From contig DXCD01000022.1 in the NCBI GenBank assembly GCA_019116185.1, forward strand, positions 1 to 12,591: a stretch of 12,591 nucleotides of DNA, given 5' to 3'. The notes beneath the pieces are model-generated. The model was not told where the DNA came from, did not search any database, and was given only the letters and a program-made list of their open reading frames with translations. Origin of the DNA: Candidatus Mediterraneibacter stercorigallinarum (lineage in GTDB: Bacteria > Bacillota > Clostridia > Lachnospirales > Lachnospiraceae). Shown here in pieces: positions 1 to 6,746 of the stretch (positions within the stretch are counted from its first letter, which is position 1; each line of letters starts with the position of its first letter). Both the position numbers and the translations under genes were made by a program.

Positions 1-1076
1 TGACAGAAAGATTCGATAAAATTGATAATGTAAGGCTGAGTGACGATGAAACGAAAGTGATTATTCTGGATCAGGAGAAACTGCCGAATGCAGAGGAATA
101 TCTGGAGCTTGACAATGCGGAGGATATTTATGAGGCAATATTCCGGCTGAAGGTCAGAGGCGCGCCTGCGATCGGGATCTGTGCGGGATATGGGATCTAT
201 GTGCTTGCGAGGAAGATTGAGACAGATGATTTTGACACATTTTACAGAGAATTTAAGGAAAAAAAGGATTATCTGGATTCATCGAGACCTACGGCAGTGA
301 ATTTAAGCTGGGCTTTGAATCGGATGGAGAAGGTGGTCCTGAACAACAGAGAGAAGCCGGTCGCTGAGATCAAAGACCTGCTTCTGGCTGAGAGCAGGAA
401 GATACAGGCAGAGGATGTAGAGATGTGCAGGGCGATCTCTGAGCATGGGCTGAGCCTCCTGAAAGACGGTGACGGGATCCTGACCCACTGTAATGCCGGG
501 CCGCTGGCGACCTCCAAGTATGGAACCGCGCTTGGACCGATACTGCTTGGAAAAGAGCGGGGAATGGATCTTCATGTATTTGCCGATGAAACGCGTCCGC
601 TCCTGCAGGGAGCGAGGCTCACCGCATATGAACTCCAGAAGGCAGGTGTGGATGTGACCCTGATCTGTGATAATATGGCTGGTCTTGTCATGAAAAACGG
701 CTGGGTCAATGCATGTCTGGCCGGATGCGACAGAATCGCTGCAAACGGGGATACTGCTAACAAGATCGGTACAAGTATGGTGGCAGTGCTGGCTCAGTAT
801 TATCATATCCCGTTCTATGTGCTGGGGCCTACATCAACGATTGATATTAACTGCCCGACAGGAGATGATATCACGATCGAGCTGAGAGATCCTGAGGAGA
901 TCAAGAGCAAGTATTATCGGGAACCTGTAACGCTGCCTGAAGTGAAATGCTATAATCCGGCATTCGACGTGACTCCGCACGAGCTGATCACGGGGATTGT
1001 GACAGAGCATGGGGTTATACGGGCACCGTTTAAAGAAAATATCAAGAAAATGTTCAGGGAACATCCGGCTAAATGA
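1..1076 (+). CDS. mtnA: S-methyl-5-thioribose-1-phosphate isomerase (5' end cut by one base)
   Basis: Converts 5-methylthioribose-1-phosphate to 5-methylthioribulose-1-phosphate in the cytosolic methionine salvage pathway. The frame is open from base 3 (TERFDKIDNVRLSDDETKV...), and the window begins with TG, so the natural ATG almost certainly starts one base outside; a GTG at 57 would cut off the conserved VRLSDD segment. Full length would be about 358 residues, normal for the family. Numbering from that ATG, the motif THCNAGPLAT carries the catalytic Cys near residue 164, and GCDRIAANGD carries the catalytic Asp near residue 244; KVRGAPAIG near 51-59 is the family N-terminal signature. No other methionine salvage gene is visible; partners, if any, lie to the left. 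A terminator follows at once. The identification is very secure; only the start is inferred. Confidence 0.96.
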   Translation, partial: TERFDKIDNVRLSDDETKVIILDQEKLPNAEEYLELDNAEDIYEAIFRLKVRGAPAIGICAGYGIYVLARKIETDDFDTFYREFKEKKDYLDSSRPTAVNLSWALNRMEKVVLNNREKPVAEIKDLLLAESRKIQAEDVEMCRAISEHGLSLLKDGDGILTHCNAGPLATSKYGTALGPILLGKERGMDLHVFADETRPLLQGARLTAYELQKAGVDVTLICDNMAGLVMKNGWVNACLAGCDRIAANGDTANKIGTSMVAVLAQYYHIPFYVLGPTSTIDINCPTGDDITIELRDPEEIKSKYYREPVTLPEVKCYNPAFDVTPHELITGIVTEHGVIRAPFKENIKKMFREHPAK

Positions 1077-1085
1077 AAAATGGAC

Positions 1086-1116
1086 AGCGGACTCTGCGGA
1101 GTCCGTTTTCTGTTTT
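1086..1116 (+). terminator. Intrinsic terminator after mtnA
   Basis: Ten bases after the mtnA stop, a 7-bp stem (CGGACTC at 1088-1094 with GAGTCCG at 1099-1105) closes a TGCG tetraloop and is followed by the T-rich run TTTTCTGTTTT. It ends the mtnA transcript before the separate promoter of the serine hydrolase gene. Confidence 0.85.
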
Positions 1117-1187
1117 ATGTAGCTGCCGGTAGCGGATACAGCCCCGAATTGTCTGCGCCCTAAATGTTAAGTATCTATGTCCATGTA

Positions 1188-1217
1188 TTGTTTTAAGCAG
1201 AGGGAATGTGATAAGAT
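1188..1217 (+). promoter_or_regulatory. Putative sigma-A promoter of the serine hydrolase gene
   Basis: A TTGTTT -35 (1188-1193) and an extended -10, TGaTAAGAT (TG at 1209-1210, hexamer 1212-1217), are 18 bases apart. The start codon at 1258 lies 41 bases downstream of the -10. The match is moderate (4/6 in the -10), but the TG extension and the position after a terminator support it. Confidence 0.5.
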
Positions 1218-1226
1218 ATGATAAAA

Positions 1227-1241
1227 TTAAGAAAATCTTAA
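1227..1241 (+). promoter_or_regulatory. Small palindrome in the 5' leader of the serine hydrolase gene
   Basis: TTAAGA and TCTTAA form a perfect 6-bp inverted repeat around a 3-base AAA centre, just downstream of the predicted transcription start and ending where the ribosome binding site (AAGAAGGAAG, 1240-1249) begins. It could be an operator or a weak AU-rich hairpin near the Shine-Dalgarno; no regulator is visible nearby. Confidence 0.3.
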
Positions 1242-1257
1242 GAAGGAAGCGGCGGAT

Positions 1258-2286
1258 ATGGACAAACATGTGATAGAGGAACGTCGGGAAAAAGTTGTGA
1301 AATATCCGAAACGCGGCAGACAGAGCAGAGTCAGGGCGCATGTCAGAAAAGGAGGCGTCCTGCTTCTTATTTCTATGGTATTTATCTGTGCGGCGGACGG
1401 CTGCGTAGGACGTACAGCCGGGGAAGAGCAGGGGCCAGATGGCTCTTTACAGGGGATGTCCGGTTATGGAGATGAGGCTTCTGAGCCAGCAGCGCAAATA
1501 ACGGATACTGATGAGATCCCTTTTGTAAATATCCTGGAGGCGGACAGCGCGGAACTGACCATTACATGGGATGGAATGACTGCAAATAATCTGTCAGAGA
1601 TAGAAACAATAGAGGCAGAGATCGCGACAGCTGTCGATGCTTTTAGCGCTGAGGGCTATTCTACGGGATTTCTCCTCTACGATCTGAACAGCGGAGGAGG
1701 CGTGAGTTATCATGCAGATGAGACTTATTACAGTGCAAGCACGATAAAAGGTCCCTATGTCGCATGGCTCGTGCAGGCACATCCGGAGACGGCAGACACC
1801 CTGTATGGCACGATTGAGAACACGCTTCAGTGGTCCAGCAACGAGGATTACGAGAGGCTGATTACTTCATACGGGTACACAGAATTTAACAGCTGGGCAG
1901 ACGGACTGGGATGTCAGAATATAGCTATAACCGACGAGTGGTATACTTCGGTCAATGCACGGGATTTTGCCGTGCTCTGGAGTTCCATGTATGATTACTT
2001 TTTATCAGAGACATGCAATACGGCTGTCAGAGATCTGTACAGCGGCACTCTGTCCTCTGCAATTTATGAAACGCTCGGAGGGCAGTATATTGTGTACTCG
2101 AAAGCAGGCTGGATCGGCGAAGGCCTGGGGACGTATTACAATGTGCAGAATGATGCGGGAATTGTAATGAAAGGGGAGGATCCGTACGTGCTTGTTGTAT
2201 TGAGCGACGCGTACGGGCAGATGGACCTGCTGGACCATCTGGTGGCGGTACTGGACATGGCGCATACGAGCTTGACGGAATATTGA
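1258..2286 (+). CDS. Membrane-anchored or secreted serine hydrolase, class A beta-lactamase-like fold
   Basis: A 342-residue protein. Residues 1-31 are strongly basic, 32-46 (GGVLLLISMVFICAA) are hydrophobic, and Cys49 follows; the ADGC sequence is a poor lipobox, so signal anchor or lipoprotein are both possible. After an acidic linker of about 50 residues, the catalytic domain shows the ordered active-site set of the penicillin-recognising serine hydrolases: S161-T-I-K164 (SxxK), S193-S-N195 (SxN) and K282-A-G284 (KTG equivalent). I see no obvious Glu166-xx-Asn omega-loop motif of true class A beta-lactamases; the stretch around 225-236 (TDEWYTSVNARD) stands there instead. It therefore looks more like the broad beta-lactamase2 family of Firmicute cell-wall hydrolases or penicillin-binding proteins than a resistance enzyme. 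It is monocistronic with its own promoter. The fold is secure, the substrate unknown. Confidence 0.85.
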   Translation: MDKHVIEERREKVVKYPKRGRQSRVRAHVRKGGVLLLISMVFICAADGCVGRTAGEEQGPDGSLQGMSGYGDEASEPAAQITDTDEIPFVNILEADSAELTITWDGMTANNLSEIETIEAEIATAVDAFSAEGYSTGFLLYDLNSGGGVSYHADETYYSASTIKGPYVAWLVQAHPETADTLYGTIENTLQWSSNEDYERLITSYGYTEFNSWADGLGCQNIAITDEWYTSVNARDFAVLWSSMYDYFLSETCNTAVRDLYSGTLSSAIYETLGGQYIVYSKAGWIGEGLGTYYNVQNDAGIVMKGEDPYVLVVLSDAYGQMDLLDHLVAVLDMAHTSLTEY

Positions 2287-2343
2287 TTGACAGGAGCGGG
2301 TCATCGAAGGAAGAGCGGCGGAAAAGCTTGAAATTCGGGATAC

Positions 2344-2371
2344 AAAAAAAGCCGGGATGGAATCACCGGCT
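2344..2371 (-). terminator. Hairpin with T-tract on the minus strand
   Basis: AGCCGG (2350-2355) pairs with CCGGCT (2366-2371), with possible inner pairing of GAT and ATC. The adjacent seven A residues (2344-2350) read as a T-tract on the minus strand, so the classic terminator polarity is leftward. On the plus strand the hairpin is followed by GAGAAAAGAGG, without a T-run. No minus-strand gene lies to its right, so it may block antisense transcription into the serine hydrolase gene, or simply act as a 3' end stabiliser for that mRNA. Confidence 0.5.
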
Positions 2372-2390
2372 GAGAAAAGAGGAAATATAT

Positions 2391-2423
2391 ATGAAAAAGC
2401 ATTACTGCTTTGTTTGCCTATAA
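2391..2423 (+). CDS. Possible 10-codon peptide (MKKHYCFVCL)
   Basis: An ATG at 2391 is preceded by AGAGGAAATATAT, with a usable AGAGGA ribosome binding site 7 bases away, and is followed by nine codons and TAA. The basic start and the two Cys residues (CFVC) are reminiscent of a micropeptide or a gene remnant, but ten codons can occur by chance. It lies directly after the hairpin at 2350-2371. No similar copy is seen in the window. Confidence 0.15.
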   Translation: MKKHYCFVCL

Positions 2424-2496
2424 TATAACCTGAATTTGTGAGCAATATGTGTTGAATGTATAAAAAACAAGTTAATAATTAATAAAAGAAGAATAA

Positions 2497-2525
2497 TGGT
2501 CAACCGTCTGTGTGTGTGTTAAAAT
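2497..2525 (+). promoter_or_regulatory. Putative promoter of the decarboxylase operon, with TG-repeat spacer
   Basis: TGGTCA (2497-2502, 4/6 match to the -35) and TAAAAT (2520-2525, 5/6 match to the -10, with an upstream TG at 2517-2518) are separated by 17 bases. Ten of those spacer bases are an uninterrupted (TG)5 run at 2509-2518. The start codon of the next gene is 36 bases after the -10. The preceding 60 bases are very AT-rich, as expected for an UP-element-like region. Confidence 0.5.
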
Positions 2526-2561
2526 AGGAAGCGGACAAACACAATAACATGGAGCGGTAGT

Positions 2562-4103
2562 ATGGATTATTTATATAAAAAGCTGAAAGATTATGCTTCA
2601 TCGGATTATTATGGATTTCATATGCCGGGGCACAAGCGCAGCAGCGATCTGACAGGCGCGGAGCTTCCCTATGATATTGATATTACAGAGATTGAAGGGT
2701 TTGATGACCTGCACCATGCGGGCGGGATCCTGAAACAGGCGCAGACCAGAGCTGCGTCTGTTTATCGTGCGGAGGAAACCCATTATCTGATCAACGGAAG
2801 CACCGTGGGCATACTGAGCGCGGTGCTCGGCTGCACGAGGCGGGGAGAACGGATACTGATGGCGCGAAATTGTCACAGATCAGTGTATAATGCAGTGCTT
2901 CTCAATGAATTGGAGCCGGTCTATATCTATCCTGAACTTCTGGACGGAACGGAGCTGAATGCGCAGCTGTCGCCTGAAAAGACAGCCCTGCTGCTTGAGG
3001 AGAATCCGGATATCAAGGTCACTGTCATCACATCGCCGACGTATGACGGTGTTGTTTCTGACGTGAGAAGCATTGCGGACCTCGTGCACGCAAGAGGCGG
3101 CATACTCATTCTGGATGAAGCGCACGGAGCGCATTTCGGATTTCATCCGGATTTTCCGGAGAATGGAAATGTACAGGGCGCGGATGTCGTCATACACAGC
3201 CTGCACAAAACACTTCCGGCGCTGACGCAGACTGCCCTCCTGCATATGAACGGAACGAGAGTGGACAGAAAACGTGTGCGCAGGTATCTGCATATGCTTC
3301 AGTCCAGCAGTCCTTCCTATGTGCTCATGGCGGGAATCGATGAATGCGTCCGTGCGCTGGAAGAAAGACACAAAGACATATTTGAGCGGTACACACAGCT
3401 TCTGAGACAGACAAGAAAAAGACTGAGCAAGCTTCAGAACCTGAAGCTTGTTGACACAGAGCATTATGATATATCTAAGATTGTAATCTCCGCAGCAGAC
3501 TGCGTGATGAAAAAGGGAAAAGAAATAAAAAAATTTACTGGAAAAGATTTATATAATGTTTTGAATGAAAAATATTTACTGCAAATGGAAATGGCAGCAG
3601 CTTCTTATATGATTGCCATGACATCTCCGGCAGATACAGAGGAAGGAATGGACAGACTGGTATCTGCGCTGACTGAAATTGACGGAAAACTTGCAAAAGC
3701 AGATAGAGATGAAGGAAATAATGCGCAGACATATAAAAGAACGGTGCAGGGCGCTACAGCTGCCGCGCCAGAAAGCCGGAGTGAAGAGTGGACGGAGAAT
3801 AAACAGATATATATGCCTGCGCAGGCGGTGCGTCTGAAGGAAGAGGCCAGGGTGAGGATGGAGAATGACCGCAATGCTGCCGGAAGCCGCGGAGGAAATA
3901 CAGAGTATGTTTCTCTGTCGGGATGTGCGGGGAGAGTGGCGCTGGAATATGCTTATATCTATCCGCCCGGAATCCCGCTGACTGTCCCGGGAGAGAGAAT
4001 TTCCGAAGGGACGGCGGATCAGATGCAGAAATATGAAGCCGCAGGGCTGCAGATCGAAGGGACAGAGCTGCGGGGGGAGATCGAGGTACTGACCAATGGG
4101 TAA
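2562..4103 (+). CDS. Orn/Lys/Arg decarboxylase-family PLP enzyme (YaaO-like)
   Basis: A 513-residue fold-type I PLP enzyme of the bacterial ornithine/lysine/arginine decarboxylase group, the counterpart of B. subtilis YaaO at the head of this cluster. Visible features are the N-terminal FHMPGHK (19-25), the D185-E-A-H188 motif of the cofactor pocket and the Schiff-base Lys216 in HSLHKTLPALTQ. The C-terminal domain ends with the family signature YPPGIPLTVPGE near residue 470. Between the catalytic and C-terminal domains, roughly residues 385-440, lies a hydrophilic, Ala/Arg/Glu/Asn-rich stretch that looks like an added disordered linker. The start is ATG with GGAG 7 bases upstream. The gene overlaps the following kinase-like gene by 8 nt, implying translational coupling. 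The substrate (arginine, lysine or ornithine) cannot be decided from sequence alone; a polyamine role is an inference. Confidence 0.88.
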   Translation: MDYLYKKLKDYASSDYYGFHMPGHKRSSDLTGAELPYDIDITEIEGFDDLHHAGGILKQAQTRAASVYRAEETHYLINGSTVGILSAVLGCTRRGERILMARNCHRSVYNAVLLNELEPVYIYPELLDGTELNAQLSPEKTALLLEENPDIKVTVITSPTYDGVVSDVRSIADLVHARGGILILDEAHGAHFGFHPDFPENGNVQGADVVIHSLHKTLPALTQTALLHMNGTRVDRKRVRRYLHMLQSSSPSYVLMAGIDECVRALEERHKDIFERYTQLLRQTRKRLSKLQNLKLVDTEHYDISKIVISAADCVMKKGKEIKKFTGKDLYNVLNEKYLLQMEMAAASYMIAMTSPADTEEGMDRLVSALTEIDGKLAKADRDEGNNAQTYKRTVQGATAAAPESRSEEWTENKQIYMPAQAVRLKEEARVRMENDRNAAGSRGGNTEYVSLSGCAGRVALEYAYIYPPGIPLTVPGERISEGTADQMQKYEAAGLQIEGTELRGEIEVLTNG

Positions 4104-4698
4104 GATTTATTATGTGATGGGGAAGAGTTCTTCCGGAAAAGACACGATTTATAAAGAACTGCTGAAGAGGCATCCGCAGTTCTGCACGATCGTGCCGTAT
4201 ACGACCCGGCCGATCCGGGAAGGAGAGCGCGACGGAGTGGAGTATTACTTTGTGGATGCGGATCGTCTGCGCGAGATGCAGGAAGCAGGACAGGTGATCG
4301 AGGTGCGCTCCTACAATACAAAATGCGGGGTATGGACATATTTCACAGCGGATGACGGGCAGATCAGCCTGGAAGAGCACGATTATCTGGTCATCGGGAC
4401 GCTGGTGTCCTATCAGGCGCTCAGGAAATATTTCGGCGGGGAAAAGATCGTTCCTGTCTATATCGAGGTGGATGACGGACTCCGCCTGTCCCGGGCCATC
4501 GAGCGGGAGCGCAGGGAGGAAGAACCCAAATATGCGGAATTGTGCAGAAGGTTCCTGGCGGACGCGGAAGATTTCTCGGAAGAGAATCTGGCTGTGGCAG
4601 GGATTACGAGACGGTTCGAGAACAGGGATCTGTGTGAGTGCCTCTCAGAGATTGAAGATTATATCCGGGAGCAGACAGGCAGTGCGTCTGGAAACTAA
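4096..4698 (+). CDS. Guanylate kinase-like P-loop nucleotide kinase
   Basis: A 200-residue protein with P-loop G9-KSSSG-K15-D16-T17 and the guanylate kinase GMP-site signature TTRPIREGERDGVEYYF (36-52), including Arg38, Arg41, Glu44 and Tyr50/51. The canonical Ser/Thr directly after the P-loop Lys is Asp16, with Thr17 next. The usual YGT segment of housekeeping Gmk is replaced by NTKCGVWTYF (about 93-102), so nucleotide specificity may differ. The ATG overlaps the decarboxylase stop by 8 nt, with GAGGT 8 bases upstream. In B. subtilis the gene in this slot is tmk (thymidylate kinase); here a guanylate kinase relative occupies it, so it may be a paralogue of the housekeeping gmk. NMP-kinase function is likely; GMP as substrate is an inference. 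Confidence 0.82.
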   Translation: MGKIYYVMGKSSSGKDTIYKELLKRHPQFCTIVPYTTRPIREGERDGVEYYFVDADRLREMQEAGQVIEVRSYNTKCGVWTYFTADDGQISLEEHDYLVIGTLVSYQALRKYFGGEKIVPVYIEVDDGLRLSRAIERERREEEPKYAELCRRFLADAEDFSEENLAVAGITRRFENRDLCECLSEIEDYIREQTGSASGN

Positions 4699-4704
4699 TG
4701 GGGT

Positions 4705-4732
4705 GTGACTTTGCATGATAATGTGCTATACT
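4705..4732 (+). promoter_or_regulatory. Putative sigma-A promoter upstream of holB
   Basis: GTGACT (4705-4710, 4/6) lies 16 bases before an extended -10, TGcTATACT (TG at 4724-4725, hexamer 4727-4732, 5/6 match). It sits in the 142-nt gap between the kinase-like gene and holB, and would allow the holB-ricT-yabB-rsmI group to be transcribed apart from the decarboxylase pair. The leader would be about 100 nt long. Confidence 0.5.
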
Positions 4733-4775
4733 AAAAAAAGTCTAGCCCTTTATGCCGGAGATGTAGTACAATAGA

Positions 4776-4794
4776 CTGTATACAGAATATACAG
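4776..4794 (+). promoter_or_regulatory. Palindrome CTGTATACAG plus extra half-site before holB
   Basis: CTGTATACAG (4776-4785) is a perfect 10-bp palindrome, and a second TATACAG (4788-4794) makes a further 7-bp inverted repeat with CTGTATA around CAGAA. A TACAAT hexamer (4767-4772) lies just upstream, so the palindrome would cover the start point of a transcript begun there, although no good -35 accompanies it. Symmetric GTATAC cores are typical of GntR-type operators; the regulator is not in the window. It could instead be a small hairpin in the holB leader. Confidence 0.35.
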
Positions 4795-4829
4795 CATAGA
4801 GTTCCGCTAAGAGTAAATTCACATATGGC

Positions 4830-4835
4830 AGGTGA
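4830..4835 (+). promoter_or_regulatory. Ribosome binding site that fixes the holB start
   Basis: AGGTGA lies 5 bases before ATG 4841. The in-frame GTG at 4832 is inside this Shine-Dalgarno sequence and so is very unlikely to be the start. Confidence 0.75.
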
Positions 4836-4840
4836 CAGAG

Positions 4841-5836
4841 ATGAGTAGTTTTAAAGATGTAGTCGGACATAAAAATATTATCAAATATATTCAGAATGCG
4901 GTGACAGCTGACGCGGTCTCCCATGCATATATCCTGAACGGCGAGAGAGGGTCAGGGAAAAAGCTGCTCGCCAATCTGTTTGCTATGAGCCTTCAGTGCC
5001 AGAACAGGGATGAGGACGGGGATGCCTGCGGGAAATGCCAGTCATGTAAGCAGGCTCTGAGCGGAAATCAGCCTGACATTATCCGGGTCACTCATGAGAA
5101 ACCTAACACGATCAGTGTGGATGACATCCGCGTGCAGGTCAATGATGATATTGTGATCCGCCCGTACAGCAGCAGATATAAGATCTATATTATTGCAGAT
5201 GCGGATCTCATGACCGTGCAGGCTCAGAACGCACTCCTCAAGACGATCGAAGAACCGCCCCAGTATGCGGTGATCATGCTTCTTACGGAGAATGCGGACA
5301 CGCTCCTGCCTACCATACGGTCCAGGTGTGTGATGATGAAGCTGAGAAATATCAAGGATCAGCTTGTCAAGAAATATCTCATGGAACACATGGAGATCCC
5401 GGATTATAAAGCTGATGTATGCGTGGCGTTTGCCCAGGGAAATATGGGCAAGGCGATCATGCTTGCGAATTCCGAATATTTTAACGAGATCAAGGAAGAA
5501 GCGGTACACCTTCTGCGGAATATCGATGATATGACCGTGCCGGACCTGATGGACGCGGTAAAGCGGTGCATGACATATAAACTGGAGATCAATGACTATC
5601 TGGATATTATTGCGATCTGGTACAGGGACGTGCTCATCTATAAAGCGACAAAAAGCGTGGACCGTGTCGTCTTCTCTGATCAGATGAAATATATCAGGGA
5701 AAGAGCGAGCAAGAGCTCTTATGAAGGGATAGAGAACATTCTGGATGGGATCGAGAAAGCCAAATCAAGGATGAAAGCGAATGTTAATTTTGAACTGACT
5801 ATGGAGCTGCTCTTACTGACAATAAAGGAGAACTGA
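4841..5836 (+). CDS. holB: DNA polymerase III subunit delta-prime
   Basis: A 331-residue clamp-loader subunit that helps load the sliding clamp during replication. From ATG 4841 the protein opens MSSFKDVVGHKNII, the usual delta-prime/DnaX beginning. Features are an intact-looking P-loop G34-ERGSG-K40-K41, a four-Cys zinc-binding module (C53, C63, C66, C69; spacing CxxCxxC at its end), the LLKTIEEPP motif (132-140) and the arginine-finger SRC motif (161-163). The C-terminal third is the helical collar domain. Position and order (before yaaT) match B. subtilis holB. A GTG start at 4832 is rejected because it lies within the ribosome binding site. The gene leads a tight run of four; ricT begins 4 nt after its stop. 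Annotation is secure. Confidence 0.93.
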   Translation: MSSFKDVVGHKNIIKYIQNAVTADAVSHAYILNGERGSGKKLLANLFAMSLQCQNRDEDGDACGKCQSCKQALSGNQPDIIRVTHEKPNTISVDDIRVQVNDDIVIRPYSSRYKIYIIADADLMTVQAQNALLKTIEEPPQYAVIMLLTENADTLLPTIRSRCVMMKLRNIKDQLVKKYLMEHMEIPDYKADVCVAFAQGNMGKAIMLANSEYFNEIKEEAVHLLRNIDDMTVPDLMDAVKRCMTYKLEINDYLDIIAIWYRDVLIYKATKSVDRVVFSDQMKYIRERASKSSYEGIENILDGIEKAKSRMKANVNFELTMELLLLTIKEN

Positions 5837-5840
5837 TAAA

Positions 5841-6746
5841 ATGACAAAAGTGATCGGAGTTAGATTCCGGACAGCGGGGAAGATCTATTTCTTTGCTCCG
5901 GGGAAGTTTGAGATAAAACAGGGGGACAACGTGATCGTTGAGACTGCCCGGGGCGTGGAGTTCGGACGCGTGGTGAGCGGCCCCAAGGATGTGAAGGACG
6001 AGGATGTGGTGCAGCCGCTGAAGTCCGTGATCCGGCTGGCCACTGACCAGGACCGCAAAACTGTAGAAAAAAACAAGCAGAAGGAAAAAGAAGCATTTAA
6101 GATCTGTCTTGAAAAAATCCGTAAACACAAGCTGGAAATGAAGCTGATCGACGTGGAGTATACGTTTGACGGGAATAAGATCCTGTTCTACTTTACGGCA
6201 GACGGGCGGATTGATTTCCGCGAACTGGTAAAGGACCTGGCAGCAGTCTTCCGGACAAGGATCGAGCTCCGTCAGATCGGCGTCCGTGACGAGACGAAGA
6301 TCCGGGGCGGGATCGGCATCTGCGGGCGGCCTCTGTGCTGCAGCACATATCTGACTGAATTTTCGGCGGTCTCTATCAAGATGGCAAAGGAGCAGAATCT
6401 TTCGCTGAACCCGACGAAGATATCCGGCGTGTGCGGAAGGCTTATGTGCTGTCTGACAAATGAAGAAGAAACCTATGAGGTGCTCAACAGCCAGCTTCCC
6501 TCTGTGGGGGATACTGTTACCACGAAAGAGGGTCTGACAGGCACAGTACATTCTCTGAGTGTCCTGCGCAGACTGGTGAAGGTTGTGGTAAACCTGGAGA
6601 ATGATGAGAAAGAGATCCGGGAATATCAGGCGGACGAGCTGAAATTCAAGCCCCGCAGGAAGAAACAGAAGATCTCAAAGGAAGAGATGAAGAAGCTGGC
6701 GGCACTGGAAAAAGGAGAAGGAGCGTCAAAGTTAAATGACAAGTGA
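5841..6746 (+). CDS. ricT: PSP1-domain protein RicT (YaaT), Y-complex subunit
   Basis: A 301-residue PSP1-domain protein. In B. subtilis YaaT/RicT joins YmcA (RicA) and YlbF (RicF) in the iron-sulphur Y-complex that modulates RNase Y mRNA processing and promotes sporulation, competence and biofilm formation. The cluster-ligand-type cysteines are obvious: C161, C166-C167 in GICGRPLCC and C198, C203-C204 in GVCGRLMCC. The N-terminal part (1-60) is the PSP1-type beta-rich segment, and a lysine-rich tail follows residue 270. The ribosome binding site AAGGAG (5825-5830) lies within the end of holB, 4 nt separate the genes, and the gene overlaps yabB by 11 nt, so the three are co-translated. The partner genes are not in the window. 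The family call is secure; the function is carried over from B. subtilis. Confidence 0.92.
   Translation: MTKVIGVRFRTAGKIYFFAPGKFEIKQGDNVIVETARGVEFGRVVSGPKDVKDEDVVQPLKSVIRLATDQDRKTVEKNKQKEKEAFKICLEKIRKHKLEMKLIDVEYTFDGNKILFYFTADGRIDFRELVKDLAAVFRTRIELRQIGVRDETKIRGGIGICGRPLCCSTYLTEFSAVSIKMAKEQNLSLNPTKISGVCGRLMCCLTNEEETYEVLNSQLPSVGDTVTTKEGLTGTVHSLSVLRRLVKVVVNLENDEKEIREYQADELKFKPRRKKQKISKEEMKKLAALEKGEGASKLNDK

Noticed and set aside
3754..4380. Minus-strand open frame (208 codons) across the decarboxylase and kinase-like genes
   Set aside because: It is antisense to two genes with clear family motifs, and its own product is rich in His, Pro and Ser with no domain pattern.
4711..4732. TTGCAT with TATACT as a promoter
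   Set aside because: The spacing is only 10 bases; GTGACT at 16 bases with the extended -10 is the better pairing.
5799..6551. Long minus-strand open frame (250 codons) across ricT
   Set aside because: It lies fully antisense to the clearly recognised ricT reading frame, has no recognisable motif and no ribosome binding site; it is a by-product of codon bias.
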